64,000 nt of DNA from CAWFYI01 sp963820105 (GTDB taxonomy: Bacteria; Patescibacteriota; Saccharimonadia; Saccharimonadales; UBA4665), in NCBI GenBank assembly GCA_963820105.1, contig CAWFYI010000001.1:868001-932000 (forward strand). Direction: 5' to 3'. The notes beneath the pieces are model-generated. The model was not told where the DNA came from. It was given only the letters and a program-made list of their open reading frames with translations, and did no database searches. Below are positions 17,107-26,469 of this stretch, piece by piece. How positions within the stretch are numbered: position 1 is the stretch's first letter; each line of letters begins with the position of its first letter. The position numbers and the translations under genes are program-made.

Positions 17107-19863
17107 ATGAAACTGCCTAAGGTTTACCAGGCCAGCGAGTACGAAGAAGATATCTATGCCTTATGGGAAAAGAGCCAACTATTCACGGCCGACCCCAAGA
17201 GTCCGAAGGAACACTTCTCGATCAGCATGCCGCCGCCGAACGAGACGTCCACCCTGCACGTCGGCAGCGCGCTGTTCGTGACGCTACAGGACATCCTGGC
17301 ACGCCATGCCAGGCAGCAGGGGAAGGACGTGCTCTGGCTGCCGGGAACGGACCACGCCGCCATAGCCACCGATAACCTGGTAGAGAAGATACTGGCCGAA
17401 GAGGGAACTACCAAACACGACATCGGCCGCGAGGAATTCCTGGGGCGGGTGAGGGAATTCGTCGGCAACAACAGGGAAAGTATACTGAAGCAGTTGCGGG
17501 CCATGGGCGCCAGCTGCGACTGGACGCGCCTGCGCTACACTCTGGACGACGCTTTGAGCCGCTGCGTCAACGAAACCTTCGTGAAGATGTACGACGACGG
17601 CCTGATTTACAGGGGCCACCGCATCGTCAACTGGGATCCGGGGCTTGAAACTAACGTGTCCGACGACGAGCTGGTCCACAAAGAAGAGCAGGGGACCTTC
17701 TACACCCTGCAGTACGGCCCGTTCCAGATTGGTACCGCCCGCCCCGAGACCAAGTTCGGCGATAAATACGTGGTCATGAATCCGGACGACATCCGCTACC
17801 AGAAGTACAAGCACGGTGATAAGTTCGAGGCCGAATGGATCAACGGTAAGGTAACGGCCACGGTGATCAAAGATCCCGCGGTGGATCCCAAGTTCGGCAC
17901 CGGCGTCATGACCATTACGCCCTGGCACAGCCAGGTGGACTTCGAGATAGCCGAGCGGCACGGACTCGACAAGGAACAAATCATAGACTTCCACGGAAAA
18001 CTCCGCCCCGTAGCCGGGGAGTTCGCCGGCATGCCCATAGAGGAGGCCCGCCCGAAGATAGTCGAAAAACTCAATAAAAAAGGCCTGCTGCTGAAAACGG
18101 ACGAAAATTACATGCACAACGTCGCGGTCAACAGCCGCGGCGGCGGCATAATCGAGCCGCAGGTCCGCTTACAGTGGTTCGTCGATGTGAACAAGCCCGC
18201 CGTGGACTGGAAGGGCAATCAGTTGAGTCTGAAACAGGTCATGCAACAGGTGGTCAAAGACGGAGACATCCAGATAGTTCCCAAGCGTTACGAAAAGGTA
18301 TATTTCCACTGGATCGACAATCTGCGCGACTGGTGCATCAGCCGCCAGATCTGGTGGGGCCACCGCATACCCGTCTGGTACCGCGCCCATCTGGACGGCA
18401 AGAAAGAGTCCTATGTGGGCATACAACCGCCCACCGATACTAGCGAGGGCTGGCATGAGTGGGAACAGGATCCTGACACGCTCGACACCTGGTTCAGCTC
18501 GGCTCTCTGGACCTGGAGCACGCTGGTGGACCAGGAGCAGGCGCAGGACTATTCCCTACCGTTTGACGAGCTACTAAAGAAAAGCCCGGACTTCCAGACC
18601 TATCACCCGACATCCGTCATGGAAACCGGCTGGGATATCCTGTTCTTCTGGGTGGCGCGCATGATACTGGCCACGACCTACATGACGGGTCAGATACCGT
18701 TCAAGACGGTATATCTGCACGGGCTGGTCCGTACCGAGACAGGCAAGAAAATGAGCAAAAGCAATCCGGAAACCATCATCGACCCGATGGAAGTCATACC
18801 GGAATACGGCACCGACGCACTGCGCTTCGCCCTTATACAGGGCATGTCGCCCGGCAACGATCAGCGCCTGGGGCGCAGCAAAATAATCGCCAATCGCAAT
18901 TTCTGCAATAAGTTGTGGAACATCGCCCGCTACATCGAAGACGCCATCGGCGACGATGCCGGCAGGGCAGAAGCCGAGCCCAGATCCTCGGCAGATCATT
19001 GGATAATTCAGCGATTGGCCGAGACTCAGAGCCGAATAAACTCTGACCTTGGTAATTACCGCTTCAGCGAAGCGCACGACGTGCTATATCGCTTCGTCTG
19101 GAACGATCTGGCGGACTGGTACATAGAAGCCAGCAAGGCGGATCTGAACCGGCAGCTGCTGTCATACCTGCTGGAAGCGGTGTTGCTAATGGCGCATCCG
19201 TTCGCGCCGTTCATAACCGAGACCATCTGGCAGACCCTGGACTGGGAGGACGGCACTGTGCTGGCAGGGAAGACCCAGCGGACTATCGTCAACAATGACA
19301 AATCCAGGGCGGCCGATTTCGCCGCAATCAAGACTATAGTCACAGAGGCCCGCTATATAACTACGACCCTGGGGGCCAGCGACGTGTCGCTGTGTTACGG
19401 CGATGACTCTTTCCTGCACGACAACGCGGCCATCATAGCCCGTCTGGCAGGCCTGAAAGAAGTGGTCAAAGCGCAGCAACAGCCCGGCAGCGGACTGCCG
19501 CTGACGAGCACTAAACATAATTGTTGGCTGAACATCAGCCAGTCGGCAGCGCAGAGGTACTTCCAGGAAATCCAGGCCAAGCAGGGCCAGCACATTAACA
19601 TCGTCAAGCAGCTGAAAGCCCGGCTTAACAACCACGAGTACGTCAAACGCGCGCCGAAAGAGGTCGTCGACCAGACCAGACAGCAGCTCAAGGAGGCGGA
19701 AGAACTGCTAGCGGCCGTAGAGGCCGAGATGCAGGCGTTCACAATCAGGCCCACGGAAGCACAAGAAGACACGGTTCCGGAAACACCCCAGCAACCCGAA
19801 CAGCCCGCACAGTCCGATGCCGGCAGCGCCGGCGACGGCGGCCCGGACCAAGGCCAGTCCTAG
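17107..19863 (+). CDS. valS: Valyl-tRNA synthetase with extended tail
   Basis: 918 aa from ATG 17107, which has GGAG just before it; an in-frame ATG at 17071 lies upstream of family similarity. Class I signatures: LHVGSAL in place of HIGH near residue 48 and GKKMSKSNP. The start PKVYQASEYEEDIYALWEKS and the WLPGTDHAAIAT block are typical of ValRS. The C-terminal coiled-coil arm (about residues 810-880) binds tRNA. A Pro/Glu/Gln-rich low-complexity tail of about 40 residues follows, which is not needed by the family. Confidence 0.96.
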   Translation: MKLPKVYQASEYEEDIYALWEKSQLFTADPKSPKEHFSISMPPPNETSTLHVGSALFVTLQDILARHARQQGKDVLWLPGTDHAAIATDNLVEKILAEEGTTKHDIGREEFLGRVREFVGNNRESILKQLRAMGASCDWTRLRYTLDDALSRCVNETFVKMYDDGLIYRGHRIVNWDPGLETNVSDDELVHKEEQGTFYTLQYGPFQIGTARPETKFGDKYVVMNPDDIRYQKYKHGDKFEAEWINGKVTATVIKDPAVDPKFGTGVMTITPWHSQVDFEIAERHGLDKEQIIDFHGKLRPVAGEFAGMPIEEARPKIVEKLNKKGLLLKTDENYMHNVAVNSRGGGIIEPQVRLQWFVDVNKPAVDWKGNQLSLKQVMQQVVKDGDIQIVPKRYEKVYFHWIDNLRDWCISRQIWWGHRIPVWYRAHLDGKKESYVGIQPPTDTSEGWHEWEQDPDTLDTWFSSALWTWSTLVDQEQAQDYSLPFDELLKKSPDFQTYHPTSVMETGWDILFFWVARMILATTYMTGQIPFKTVYLHGLVRTETGKKMSKSNPETIIDPMEVIPEYGTDALRFALIQGMSPGNDQRLGRSKIIANRNFCNKLWNIARYIEDAIGDDAGRAEAEPRSSADHWIIQRLAETQSRINSDLGNYRFSEAHDVLYRFVWNDLADWYIEASKADLNRQLLSYLLEAVLLMAHPFAPFITETIWQTLDWEDGTVLAGKTQRTIVNNDKSRAADFAAIKTIVTEARYITTTLGASDVSLCYGDDSFLHDNAAIIARLAGLKEVVKAQQQPGSGLPLTSTKHNCWLNISQSAAQRYFQEIQAKQGQHINIVKQLKARLNNHEYVKRAPKEVVDQTRQQLKEAEELLAAVEAEMQAFTIRPTEAQEDTVPETPQQPEQPAQSDAGSAGDGGPDQGQS

Positions 19864-19882
19864 TCCGGTACTAGTCCGGGTC

Positions 19883-20728
19883 CTAGTCCGCGGGCTCCAA
19901 GGCTTCCCGCACGCGCTCTACGGACTCATCGGGCAGGGAATCGTCGAACCACAGCACGCGCCATCCCAGGCGCTCGGCAGCCATCAGATTAGCGCGGGAA
20001 TCGTCTATGAGCATGATTTCCTCTACGGGGCAGGCGGCTCGCTCCTGGGCTATCTCATAAATCCTGGGCTCCGGTTTTATAGCTGCTACCTCTGAGGAAT
20101 CCACTATGGCATCGTACTGTAAGTTAGGCAACCGGCCGGCCCGGCGCATAGCGCTCACGAAGCCTGGCATAGTGTTGGTAAGCAGTCCGGCCTTGTAGCG
20201 TTCGATGGTCCATTCAAGCAGTTTCTGCATCGGCTCCACGGGTTCGATGACATCCATGTAATACTCCTGCCAGTTTATTGATTCTGCGCCAACGCGCTTG
20301 GCCAGCTTCTCGTTGAAATCGTTCAGGCTTAGAATGCCGCGGCACGCGTCGTCGTTGAAGTGCCAGAACGCAGATTCTATGATGTCAGATCTTACGCCTG
20401 TCTCCTTAGCCAGTTTAGCGAAGGCGCGCTGATAGTAGTGCACCAAGCAGCCGTTGACGTCGAAATAGACGAAGCTGACGCCGCTCTTGGTCTTTTGCAG
20501 TTTGCGTCCGGCTACGCTCGGCGCCTGACCGACAAGCTCATCAAGGCCCACCCCTAGAGCTCCCGCTATGGCCTGAACCGTGAAAATCGACGGGGACTTT
20601 ATGGCGCCGCGCTCGATCTTGGTCAGGGTCGAAAAGCTCAGATTAGCTTGATGACAGAGTTGTTGCTGTGTCAGGCCGGCCTTCTGGCGCGCTTCCTGCA
20701 ATCTTTTGCCCAACCCCTGCTCATCCAT
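19883..20728 (-). CDS. XRE helix-turn-helix fused to HAD-like hydrolase
   Basis: 281 aa. Residues 6-67 form a Cro/CI-type HTH (RLQEARQKAGLTQQQLCHQA, then SFSTLTKIERG). Residues about 85-275 form a HAD fold: motif I FDVNGCLVHY, motif II LLTNTMPGF, motif III lysine AAIKPEPRIYE, motif IV MLIDDSRANLMAA. In motif I the usual DxD is DVN, so the general acid Asp is replaced by Asn and phosphatase activity may be lost, leaving a ligand sensor that drives DNA binding. It lies downstream of a HIT protein and a 59-aa membrane protein, probably in one unit. Confidence 0.85.
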   Translation of the reverse strand: MDEQGLGKRLQEARQKAGLTQQQLCHQANLSFSTLTKIERGAIKSPSIFTVQAIAGALGVGLDELVGQAPSVAGRKLQKTKSGVSFVYFDVNGCLVHYYQRAFAKLAKETGVRSDIIESAFWHFNDDACRGILSLNDFNEKLAKRVGAESINWQEYYMDVIEPVEPMQKLLEWTIERYKAGLLTNTMPGFVSAMRRAGRLPNLQYDAIVDSSEVAAIKPEPRIYEIAQERAACPVEEIMLIDDSRANLMAAERLGWRVLWFDDSLPDESVERVREALEPAD

Positions 20729-20782
20729 AGCCTTATAATACCAGCAACATGCTAAAGGGCCAACGATACTGGCCTTAAACGG

Positions 20783-20962
20783 CTATGAGGAGGGAACCAG
20801 GAAGGCCAGAATCGTGTAGAAGAACATGGTCACCAGCACGAATACCACGCCGACTATAATCCAGACGTTAGCCTGGTTGCCATAGCCCACGCGGCGGCCC
20901 ATCCTGCTGTAGGCGACCCCCGCGACCCCAGCTCCGAAAAACATCGCGTAGAGCAGCTTCAT
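20783..20962 (-). CDS. 59-aa two-segment membrane protein
   Basis: ATG at 20960-20962, stop TAG at 20783-20785. The protein starts MKLLYAMFFGAGVAGVAYSR, with a basic patch GRRVGYGN between two hydrophobic segments (first about 3-18, second about 33-55: VWIIVGVVFVLVTMFFYTI). It lies 15 nt after the HIT gene. Its clean start, gene spacing and hydrophobic pattern support a real gene; function unknown. Confidence 0.7.
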   Translation of the reverse strand: MKLLYAMFFGAGVAGVAYSRMGRRVGYGNQANVWIIVGVVFVLVTMFFYTILAFLVPSS

Positions 20963-20976
20963 GTCTACATTGTACC

Positions 20977-21369
20977 TTAAAACGCAAGCTTCTTGGCTAC
21001 TTTTTCCAGAGCCTGGTGGTCTGGGTCGGCGTTTTGGTCGGGCACGCGACGCGACTCTTCCGTGGTGGCAAACTGGTAAACGTGAATGTGGGTATGCGGC
21101 ACATCCTCTCCGACTATGAGCTCGCCGACGTAGGGCGGGTCGAACACCTCTCGGATCCTGAGCGCGACCTTTTTAACTGTATCCATCACGGCGTGGTAGT
21201 CCTCGTCCTCCAGATCCCATACGAAGGGAACCTGCTTCTTCGGCACCACCAGCGTATGACCGGGCGTCTTTGGGTGGATGTCCAGGAAAGCGAACGTTTT
21301 ATCATCCTCGTATATCTTGTGGCAGGGAATCTCCCCTTTGATAATCTTCGTGAAGATACTGTCTTGCAT
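20977..21369 (-). CDS. HIT family nucleotide hydrolase/transferase
   Basis: 130 aa from ATG 21369. The longer frame reaching 21708 runs antisense over the next gene, so I cut it. SIFTKIIKGEIPCHKIYEDD, FLDIHPKTPGHTLVVPK and the histidine triad HTHIHVYQ are those of Hint/HinT-type phosphoramidases that release nucleotides from AMP-X substrates. The triad here is HxHxHx with the last position followed by Tyr-Gln rather than the usual small residues. First gene of a likely three-gene unit. Confidence 0.9.
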   Translation of the reverse strand: MQDSIFTKIIKGEIPCHKIYEDDKTFAFLDIHPKTPGHTLVVPKKQVPFVWDLEDEDYHAVMDTVKKVALRIREVFDPPYVGELIVGEDVPHTHIHVYQFATTEESRRVPDQNADPDHQALEKVAKKLAF

Positions 21370-21484
21370 ACCTTTGATTATATAACGAGCAAAGAGTGGA
21401 TGCGTTAAATAATTCTTAAACTTCGTCGGAAAAGCTGCGCTTATGCTTGCTGAGGGATTGGCTGCTGCGTGATAGTCGTCCGCT

Positions 21485-24241
21485 ATGGAGCGGACGATAT
21501 TTTCCTGGTGGTTTGTGAAACGGGTGGCGTATTTGATGGCCGCTACGGCGTTATTTGCTTGTATGTTGAGCATGGTTTTGCTGCGCGCCGGCGCCGGAAG
21601 CGGTGCTTCCCCGGACTGGGCATCACCAAGCGCCATGGCTATACGCAAAGTCGGCTCGATTGCCAGCGTGCAGGGGTCGCCGGTGCTTTTCAGCAACCTG
21701 GATTGCACTCAAATGACTTACCGCCTCACTGGTGGCAGCAATATGCTCGCCGGGTGTTTTACCGAAACAGCTTTCGGGTTGTTCGATAGCGACCACGATG
21801 GGGTCATTTTCAACGGCACGGACGAGGGATTGCCTGTGATTCCATATACGGCTCATCAGGTATTAGCTCCGTGGCCCAAGGCCATGGACCTGATCAGTCT
21901 TCAGCCCGTCAGTACCGGCGGCGCGCTGATCGGTCTATACAAGAATCCACTAGCAGTGTTTAAGAGCCAGCGCGACCCGCTGGGCCGGATTACGGCCAAG
22001 GAACTGACCGCCCCGCCGGACCTGACCCTGAAAGACGCTCTGGGCAGGCCTCTTGTGGTCAACCCGCAGACGCTGGCCTTCTCGGACGGCGGAAGTTGGC
22101 TGGTGGCCGAGACGTTCGGCCGCTCTTTCGTGCGCATTAATCTGGCGACCTTGTCCGTTATCGCCTTCTCGCCGGCCTACGGCAGCCCGGGTGGACCTCC
22201 CGGACCCTGGCAGTCCCGCGTGGCGATAAGCGAAGACGGGCGGTTCGCGGCCATCGCCAATGACAACGCCGGAGAATTCAAGGTGTTTGATTTGGCAACT
22301 TGCGACGGCAAGATCGACGGGCTGCTGCCCCAGGACTGTAAATCATATGACTATCATCCGTTCGTCAGGCAACATATCAACAGCTTGAGGGCAATCGGGC
22401 ATGTGCGGTTCGTCAACGAAAGGTTATTAAGCTTCGGAGCTTGGTCTACGGATCATTCGGGTGATGGCGAATACGAGTTGTCGCCTGCGGTTAGCATAAC
22501 TTCGCTGACCGATTATATCGGCTTGGGCGATTCCTATACGTCCGGGGAGGGCGCTTTTGACTACTTGACGGGCACTGACGGCCCGGACAATATGTGCCAT
22601 CTGTCGCGCCGTTCTTATCCGCTGCTGCTGGGGCAAGATCTGTTCGGCGCCGCAGGCGGGCATTCCGTGGCGTGTTCGGGAGCCGTTATCAAGGACATTG
22701 GCAATACCAGCGGCGACTACCGCGGACAAGCTAGGGGAGGGTCAAGTCTGCAGCAGCTACAGCAGTCCGAGCCGTGGCTACTGGAATCGGTTGAGGCCGG
22801 TTTCATACCGGGTTATGTGGCACAGCATCGGTTCGTGAAGCGCTGGCAACCCCAGATTGTAACCGTGTCAATCGGCGGTAACGACATAGGCTTCGGCGAT
22901 ATAGTTCAGAAATGCGTAGAACCCCATATCAGCCGCCACCCTAACGGCAATACTTGTTATAACACCTACGAAGACCGTCTGGAGCTGGCAAATCTGATTG
23001 ATAGGACTATACCGCGCTGGACGGCACTGTATAGGCAGCTACAGCGCGAAACGCCGGGTACATGGCTATATGCCATCGGCTATCCTCAGATAGCCGTCGA
23101 CAATGGAAACTGCGGGCTTAACGTGCAACTCAATAAGAGCGAGCTGAAGTTCGCTGAAGAAACCGTCGACTACCTGAACCAGGACATCAAGAAGTCTGCT
23201 GCTGAGGCTGGCGTAACTTACGTAGACATCAGCCAGGCACTGAAGGGCCACAGGCTTTGCGAGGCGGCCGGTTACGACATTGCAGTGAACGGACTGACCG
23301 CCGGAGGTGACGCAGGACCGTTCGGAGTAGGAGTTCTGGGCAGGGAAAGCTACCATCCCAACGGGTTGGGACATGAGCTGATCGAACAGGCCATTCTGAG
23401 GCAAACCCATAACCTGAGCGCGCCGGCTCCACCGCTTGGAGCTGATAATAATGACAATGCGCATACCCCCGATGCTCCGGCATTGCTGGACGCACCGAAG
23501 ACGGGCCGTACGGTATACACGTTTGTGCCTGACGACCATCTGGCGCCGAGTCTAGCCAAAAGGGGTCTGGCCGTGCCGGTCGGCGTCGACGGCTCCCTGG
23601 ACGGCCTACAGCCTGGTGCCACATACAACTTACGCCTCGACGGACCTTCGGGCGCGGTACTTGGCTCCATCACAAGCGATTCTGCCGGGAACGCCGGCGG
23701 CAGCATAACCATCCCCGAAAATACTCTTCCTGGCGGCCATACAATAGATATAATCGGCGAAAGCGAGAACGGCGAACCCGCGGACGTATCGCAGCTGCTC
23801 TACGTACCGGCTAGCGACAGTGACATAGACGGCGACGGCATAGACAACGCGACCGATTCCTGCCCGGGCGCCGTCAACAGCGGCCAAGACAGCGACCGGG
23901 ACGGCATAGACGATGTATGCGACGGACTGATGGCGCCGCCGGCCGGCCCGGGAAGTACGGATAATCATAAGGGTCCGGGCGTAAAGGGTAGGCATGGCGT
24001 GGTAGCGGCCGCCGTGTCCAAGCTGCGGATCGCGAACGTCCTGGGTGCCGCCACATACAACCCAGAGGTATTTCGCAGAGCCGGTCCGCGACATGGCGCC
24101 GGAGCCAGTGCTCACTTGAAGCATTCCGTGCCTGAAGCGGTTTTCCCCTGGCTGTTCTGGCTCGTCGCGGCGGTCATTCCGGGGCTGATTTTAGCGCTGG
24201 CGATAAAATTTAACAAAAAGGTAAGATTTCATTTACAATGA
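21485..24241 (+). CDS. Exported SGNH/GDSL hydrolase with type-3 calcium repeats and C-terminal anchor
   Basis: 918 aa. A hydrophobic segment near residues 14-33 is a signal or anchor. Residues about 60-330 are a secreted domain of WD/beta-propeller-like composition. Residues about 340-640 form an SGNH hydrolase: the nucleophile Ser in YIGLGDSYTSGEG, block III SIGGNDIGFGD, and the catalytic Asp/His region ESYHPNGLGHE. Around residues 775-805 thrombospondin type-3-like repeats (SDIDGDGIDNATDSCPG, then DSDRDGIDDVCDG) should bind calcium. A final hydrophobic helix and a basic tail (about 885-918) anchor it. Likely a cell-surface esterase or lipase acting on host or envelope material. The next gene starts 4 nt later. 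Confidence 0.85.
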   Translation: MERTIFSWWFVKRVAYLMAATALFACMLSMVLLRAGAGSGASPDWASPSAMAIRKVGSIASVQGSPVLFSNLDCTQMTYRLTGGSNMLAGCFTETAFGLFDSDHDGVIFNGTDEGLPVIPYTAHQVLAPWPKAMDLISLQPVSTGGALIGLYKNPLAVFKSQRDPLGRITAKELTAPPDLTLKDALGRPLVVNPQTLAFSDGGSWLVAETFGRSFVRINLATLSVIAFSPAYGSPGGPPGPWQSRVAISEDGRFAAIANDNAGEFKVFDLATCDGKIDGLLPQDCKSYDYHPFVRQHINSLRAIGHVRFVNERLLSFGAWSTDHSGDGEYELSPAVSITSLTDYIGLGDSYTSGEGAFDYLTGTDGPDNMCHLSRRSYPLLLGQDLFGAAGGHSVACSGAVIKDIGNTSGDYRGQARGGSSLQQLQQSEPWLLESVEAGFIPGYVAQHRFVKRWQPQIVTVSIGGNDIGFGDIVQKCVEPHISRHPNGNTCYNTYEDRLELANLIDRTIPRWTALYRQLQRETPGTWLYAIGYPQIAVDNGNCGLNVQLNKSELKFAEETVDYLNQDIKKSAAEAGVTYVDISQALKGHRLCEAAGYDIAVNGLTAGGDAGPFGVGVLGRESYHPNGLGHELIEQAILRQTHNLSAPAPPLGADNNDNAHTPDAPALLDAPKTGRTVYTFVPDDHLAPSLAKRGLAVPVGVDGSLDGLQPGATYNLRLDGPSGAVLGSITSDSAGNAGGSITIPENTLPGGHTIDIIGESENGEPADVSQLLYVPASDSDIDGDGIDNATDSCPGAVNSGQDSDRDGIDDVCDGLMAPPAGPGSTDNHKGPGVKGRHGVVAAAVSKLRIANVLGAATYNPEVFRRAGPRHGAGASAHLKHSVPEAVFPWLFWLVAAVIPGLILALAIKFNKKVRFHLQ

Positions 24242-24245
24242 GTTA

Positions 24246-25559
24246 ATGATTTGGGTTCGCAAAGGCTTTGTTTTCTTATTGTCGCTCCTGTTGTTCATCA
24301 CTCTGCTGGGTACGGCGTCTTCGACCAGCACGAACGTTACCTTGGGCAAGCCGGAAAAGGTGGAAACTTATCTGGCCCAGAGCAAGCTGTACGACCACTT
24401 CGTGGCCTATGTGGCAGATCAGGCTTCTAAATCCGAGGGCGGCAACCAGTCAGGATCAGTATCGCTAAATGACGCGGCCGTACAAGCGGCCGCTCGGTCG
24501 TCGTTCGGATCAAAGATCATACAGAAGGGCGTCAACACCTTCATAGACGCCAATTATGCCTGGCTGCAGGGCAAGGTATCTGTTCCTAAGTTCAAAATAG
24601 ACCTGTCGGCTGAAAAAGCAGATTTCGCGCAGAAGGTCGGCCAACATGTAAAGACTTACACCGCTGGCCTGCCGGTCTGTACTAGCGCCCAGGCCGTGCA
24701 GCAGCAACTGAACACCGACCCGCTGGCGGCGACCTGCCGGCCGCCGGGCGTCAAGCCCGCGGCAGTAGGCGCCCAGGTCACCCAAAGGCTCAGCACCACC
24801 AGCGAGTTCCTGAACAATCCGGTCATCACCCCTAATTCCGTTAACCCCAAGGGCAACGAACAGAACAAGCCGTATTACCAGAAGCTTTCAAAGCTGCCCA
24901 AGCTGTACCGGCTTGGCGCCAAGCTGCCGTATATATTCGGAGCTCTGAGCGTATTGTTCGCGCTCGGAATCATATTCCTCGCGCTCACGCGGCGCAGGGG
25001 TATCCGGCGCCTGGGCATAGTGTTGGGCCTGGCCGGCATAGTGCTGGTAGCTTCCAAATTCGTGGCCGATATAGCTCTGAAAAAGGCCGAGAACCAAGTC
25101 TTTAACAACGCCGGCGTGGGCCAGCTGCAGGAGTCGCTCACGGACTTCGCGCATCGGGTTGAGTCTTCGCTGGTAAGGATTAACCTGTGGTTCGGCGTCG
25201 CCTTCCTGGTACTGGCGCTAATCATCTTCATCGTGCTGCTGACGACCCGCGACAGAGCCGGCAAGAAGAAGCCCGTAACAGGCGAACCCGGCGAAGACAC
25301 CAAGCCTGAAAGCGGCAGTATGCCCCTGATAAAAGCCAGGAGGCGGCTCAGGCGGCCGTTCGGCGACAGTATCATGCCGCTGGGCGCCAAGCCCGGAGGC
25401 GAACCGGAAACGCCCCCTGAGCCGCCAGGGGGGGCCGTAGAGCCGTCCGAACTCGCTGATAAGTCCGCGCAAGCACAAGCGGCTCAGAAGCCGGCAGGCG
25501 CGCCGCCAGTACCTCATACCAAGCCCAACCGCCGCAAGAAACCACGCCTGATCCAGTAA
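24246..25559 (+). CDS. Membrane protein with long extracytoplasmic loop and Pro-rich tail
   Basis: 437 aa. An N-terminal hydrophobic segment (residues 5-25) is followed by about 190 residues probably outside the cell, then three more segments near residues 225-245, 255-275 and 317-337, and a cytoplasmic tail rich in Pro, Glu, Lys and Arg. Four Cys-poor blocks, no catalytic motif. It is so close to the SGNH gene (4 nt) that the two are surely cotranscribed and may work together at the surface. No family recognised. Confidence 0.75.
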   Translation: MIWVRKGFVFLLSLLLFITLLGTASSTSTNVTLGKPEKVETYLAQSKLYDHFVAYVADQASKSEGGNQSGSVSLNDAAVQAAARSSFGSKIIQKGVNTFIDANYAWLQGKVSVPKFKIDLSAEKADFAQKVGQHVKTYTAGLPVCTSAQAVQQQLNTDPLAATCRPPGVKPAAVGAQVTQRLSTTSEFLNNPVITPNSVNPKGNEQNKPYYQKLSKLPKLYRLGAKLPYIFGALSVLFALGIIFLALTRRRGIRRLGIVLGLAGIVLVASKFVADIALKKAENQVFNNAGVGQLQESLTDFAHRVESSLVRINLWFGVAFLVLALIIFIVLLTTRDRAGKKKPVTGEPGEDTKPESGSMPLIKARRRLRRPFGDSIMPLGAKPGGEPETPPEPPGGAVEPSELADKSAQAQAAQKPAGAPPVPHTKPNRRKKPRLIQ

Positions 25560-25589
25560 TAATGGCAAGGTACCGAGTCGGATTTTGAA

Positions 25590-25850
25590 TTATCTATAGA
25601 GTTGGCTGTGGGTACCGATATGCGTAAATAGAGCTGTTTCGTCGTCTACTAGTTCGTAAATCGCCCTAATATCCCCAGTTATATCTATACTATAGCTGCC
25701 TTTGTATGGTGTATGCAGGGCGTGGTTACGAAGCCGGCTATCAGTAGGATCATTCGTGAACAGGGTTACCCGTTCAATCATTTTTTGTTTTATTTTTGGC
25801 GATAACTTAGCGGCCATTTTATCAAAACGCCTATGAAAAATTACTTTCAT
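25590..25850 (-). CDS. RelE/YafQ-type toxin
   Basis: 86 aa, the usual size for RelE/ParE-superfamily toxins. KVIFHRRFDKMAAKL and the pattern LRNHALHTPYKGSYSIDITGDIRAIYEL, with basic and His residues at the active face and a C-terminal THSQLYR, fit an mRNA interferase of the YafQ kind. It overlaps the antitoxin stop by 4 nt (ATGA), the classical order antitoxin-toxin. Confidence 0.85.
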   Translation of the reverse strand: MKVIFHRRFDKMAAKLSPKIKQKMIERVTLFTNDPTDSRLRNHALHTPYKGSYSIDITGDIRAIYELVDDETALFTHIGTHSQLYR

Positions 25851-26134
25851 AGGGTTTTAAGATGATCGGCTACGGCTTTCTTGCTCTTCAAGGTTGGAGA
25901 AATGTTTCGTCCTGCCCGGTAATCGCTAATCGCCTCACCCAGCTCCTTCTCCACCCCGGGCTTTAGTCTCGGTAATGCCGAAACGGTTAACGAGCGGCTG
26001 CGTACGAACTCCTTGAGATTTGCCACAACAACCGTACTCAGCGGCACGCCAATTTCATCAGCCAAGGACTGGGCATCTTTCTTAAGCGCTTTGCTCAGCT
26101 TTACGTTTAGAATCGTTTTATCAAGCGTACTCAT
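25847..26134 (-). CDS. RelB/DinJ-type antitoxin
   Basis: 95 aa from ATG 26134. An N-terminal ribbon-helix-helix, LNVKLSKALKKDAQSLADEIGVPLSTVVVANLKEF in outline, would bind the operator, and the charged C-terminal half would wrap the toxin. The start 17 codons upstream lies on the promoter, so the inner ATG, which abuts the promoter, is preferred. Confidence 0.85.
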   Translation of the reverse strand: MSTLDKTILNVKLSKALKKDAQSLADEIGVPLSTVVVANLKEFVRSRSLTVSALPRLKPGVEKELGEAISDYRAGRNISPTLKSKKAVADHLKTL

Positions 26135-26169
26135 ATACCAAAGTATACACAACGGTATAAAATTGTCAA
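26134..26169 (-). promoter_or_regulatory. Toxin-antitoxin promoter and probable autoregulatory operator
   Basis: Minus strand TTGACA (26164-26169), 16 nt, TATACT (26142-26147), 7 nt before the ATG, so the message should be leaderless. TATACC (26134-26139) and GGTATA (26154-26159) form an inverted repeat around the central GTATAC, a likely RHH antitoxin site. Confidence 0.65.
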
Positions 26170-26203
26170 TCTTAAACGGGTTCAAAACTCAAGCATAAGC
26201 ACT

Positions 26204-26293
<90 letters not shown>

Positions 26294-26382
26294 TTATAGC
26301 CTGATCCTCGACTGCCTCATTTTAACAGACCGCCGCTGGCATTTACAGGTGGGGTGTGCTAGAATTACCCCTGTTAACTTGA

Positions 26383-26459
26383 GCGCGCGTAGCTCAGCTG
26401 GATAGAGCGTCGGCTTGCGGAGCCGAAGGTCGTAGGTTCGAATCCTGTCGCGCGTACCA
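26383..26459 (+). tRNA. tRNA-Arg (GCG), reads CGC/CGU
   Basis: 77 nt, class I cloverleaf with CCA encoded. The anticodon stem-loop is TCGGC-TTGCGGA-GCCGA, so the anticodon is GCG. Most bacteria use ACG, deaminated to ICG by TadA. The first acceptor pair is G-U. Confidence 0.9.
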
Positions 26460-26469
26460 TTATCATCAC

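Noticed and set aside
17284..18117. 277-codon frame on the minus strand
   Set aside because: Antisense shadow of valS, which carries all class I motifs.
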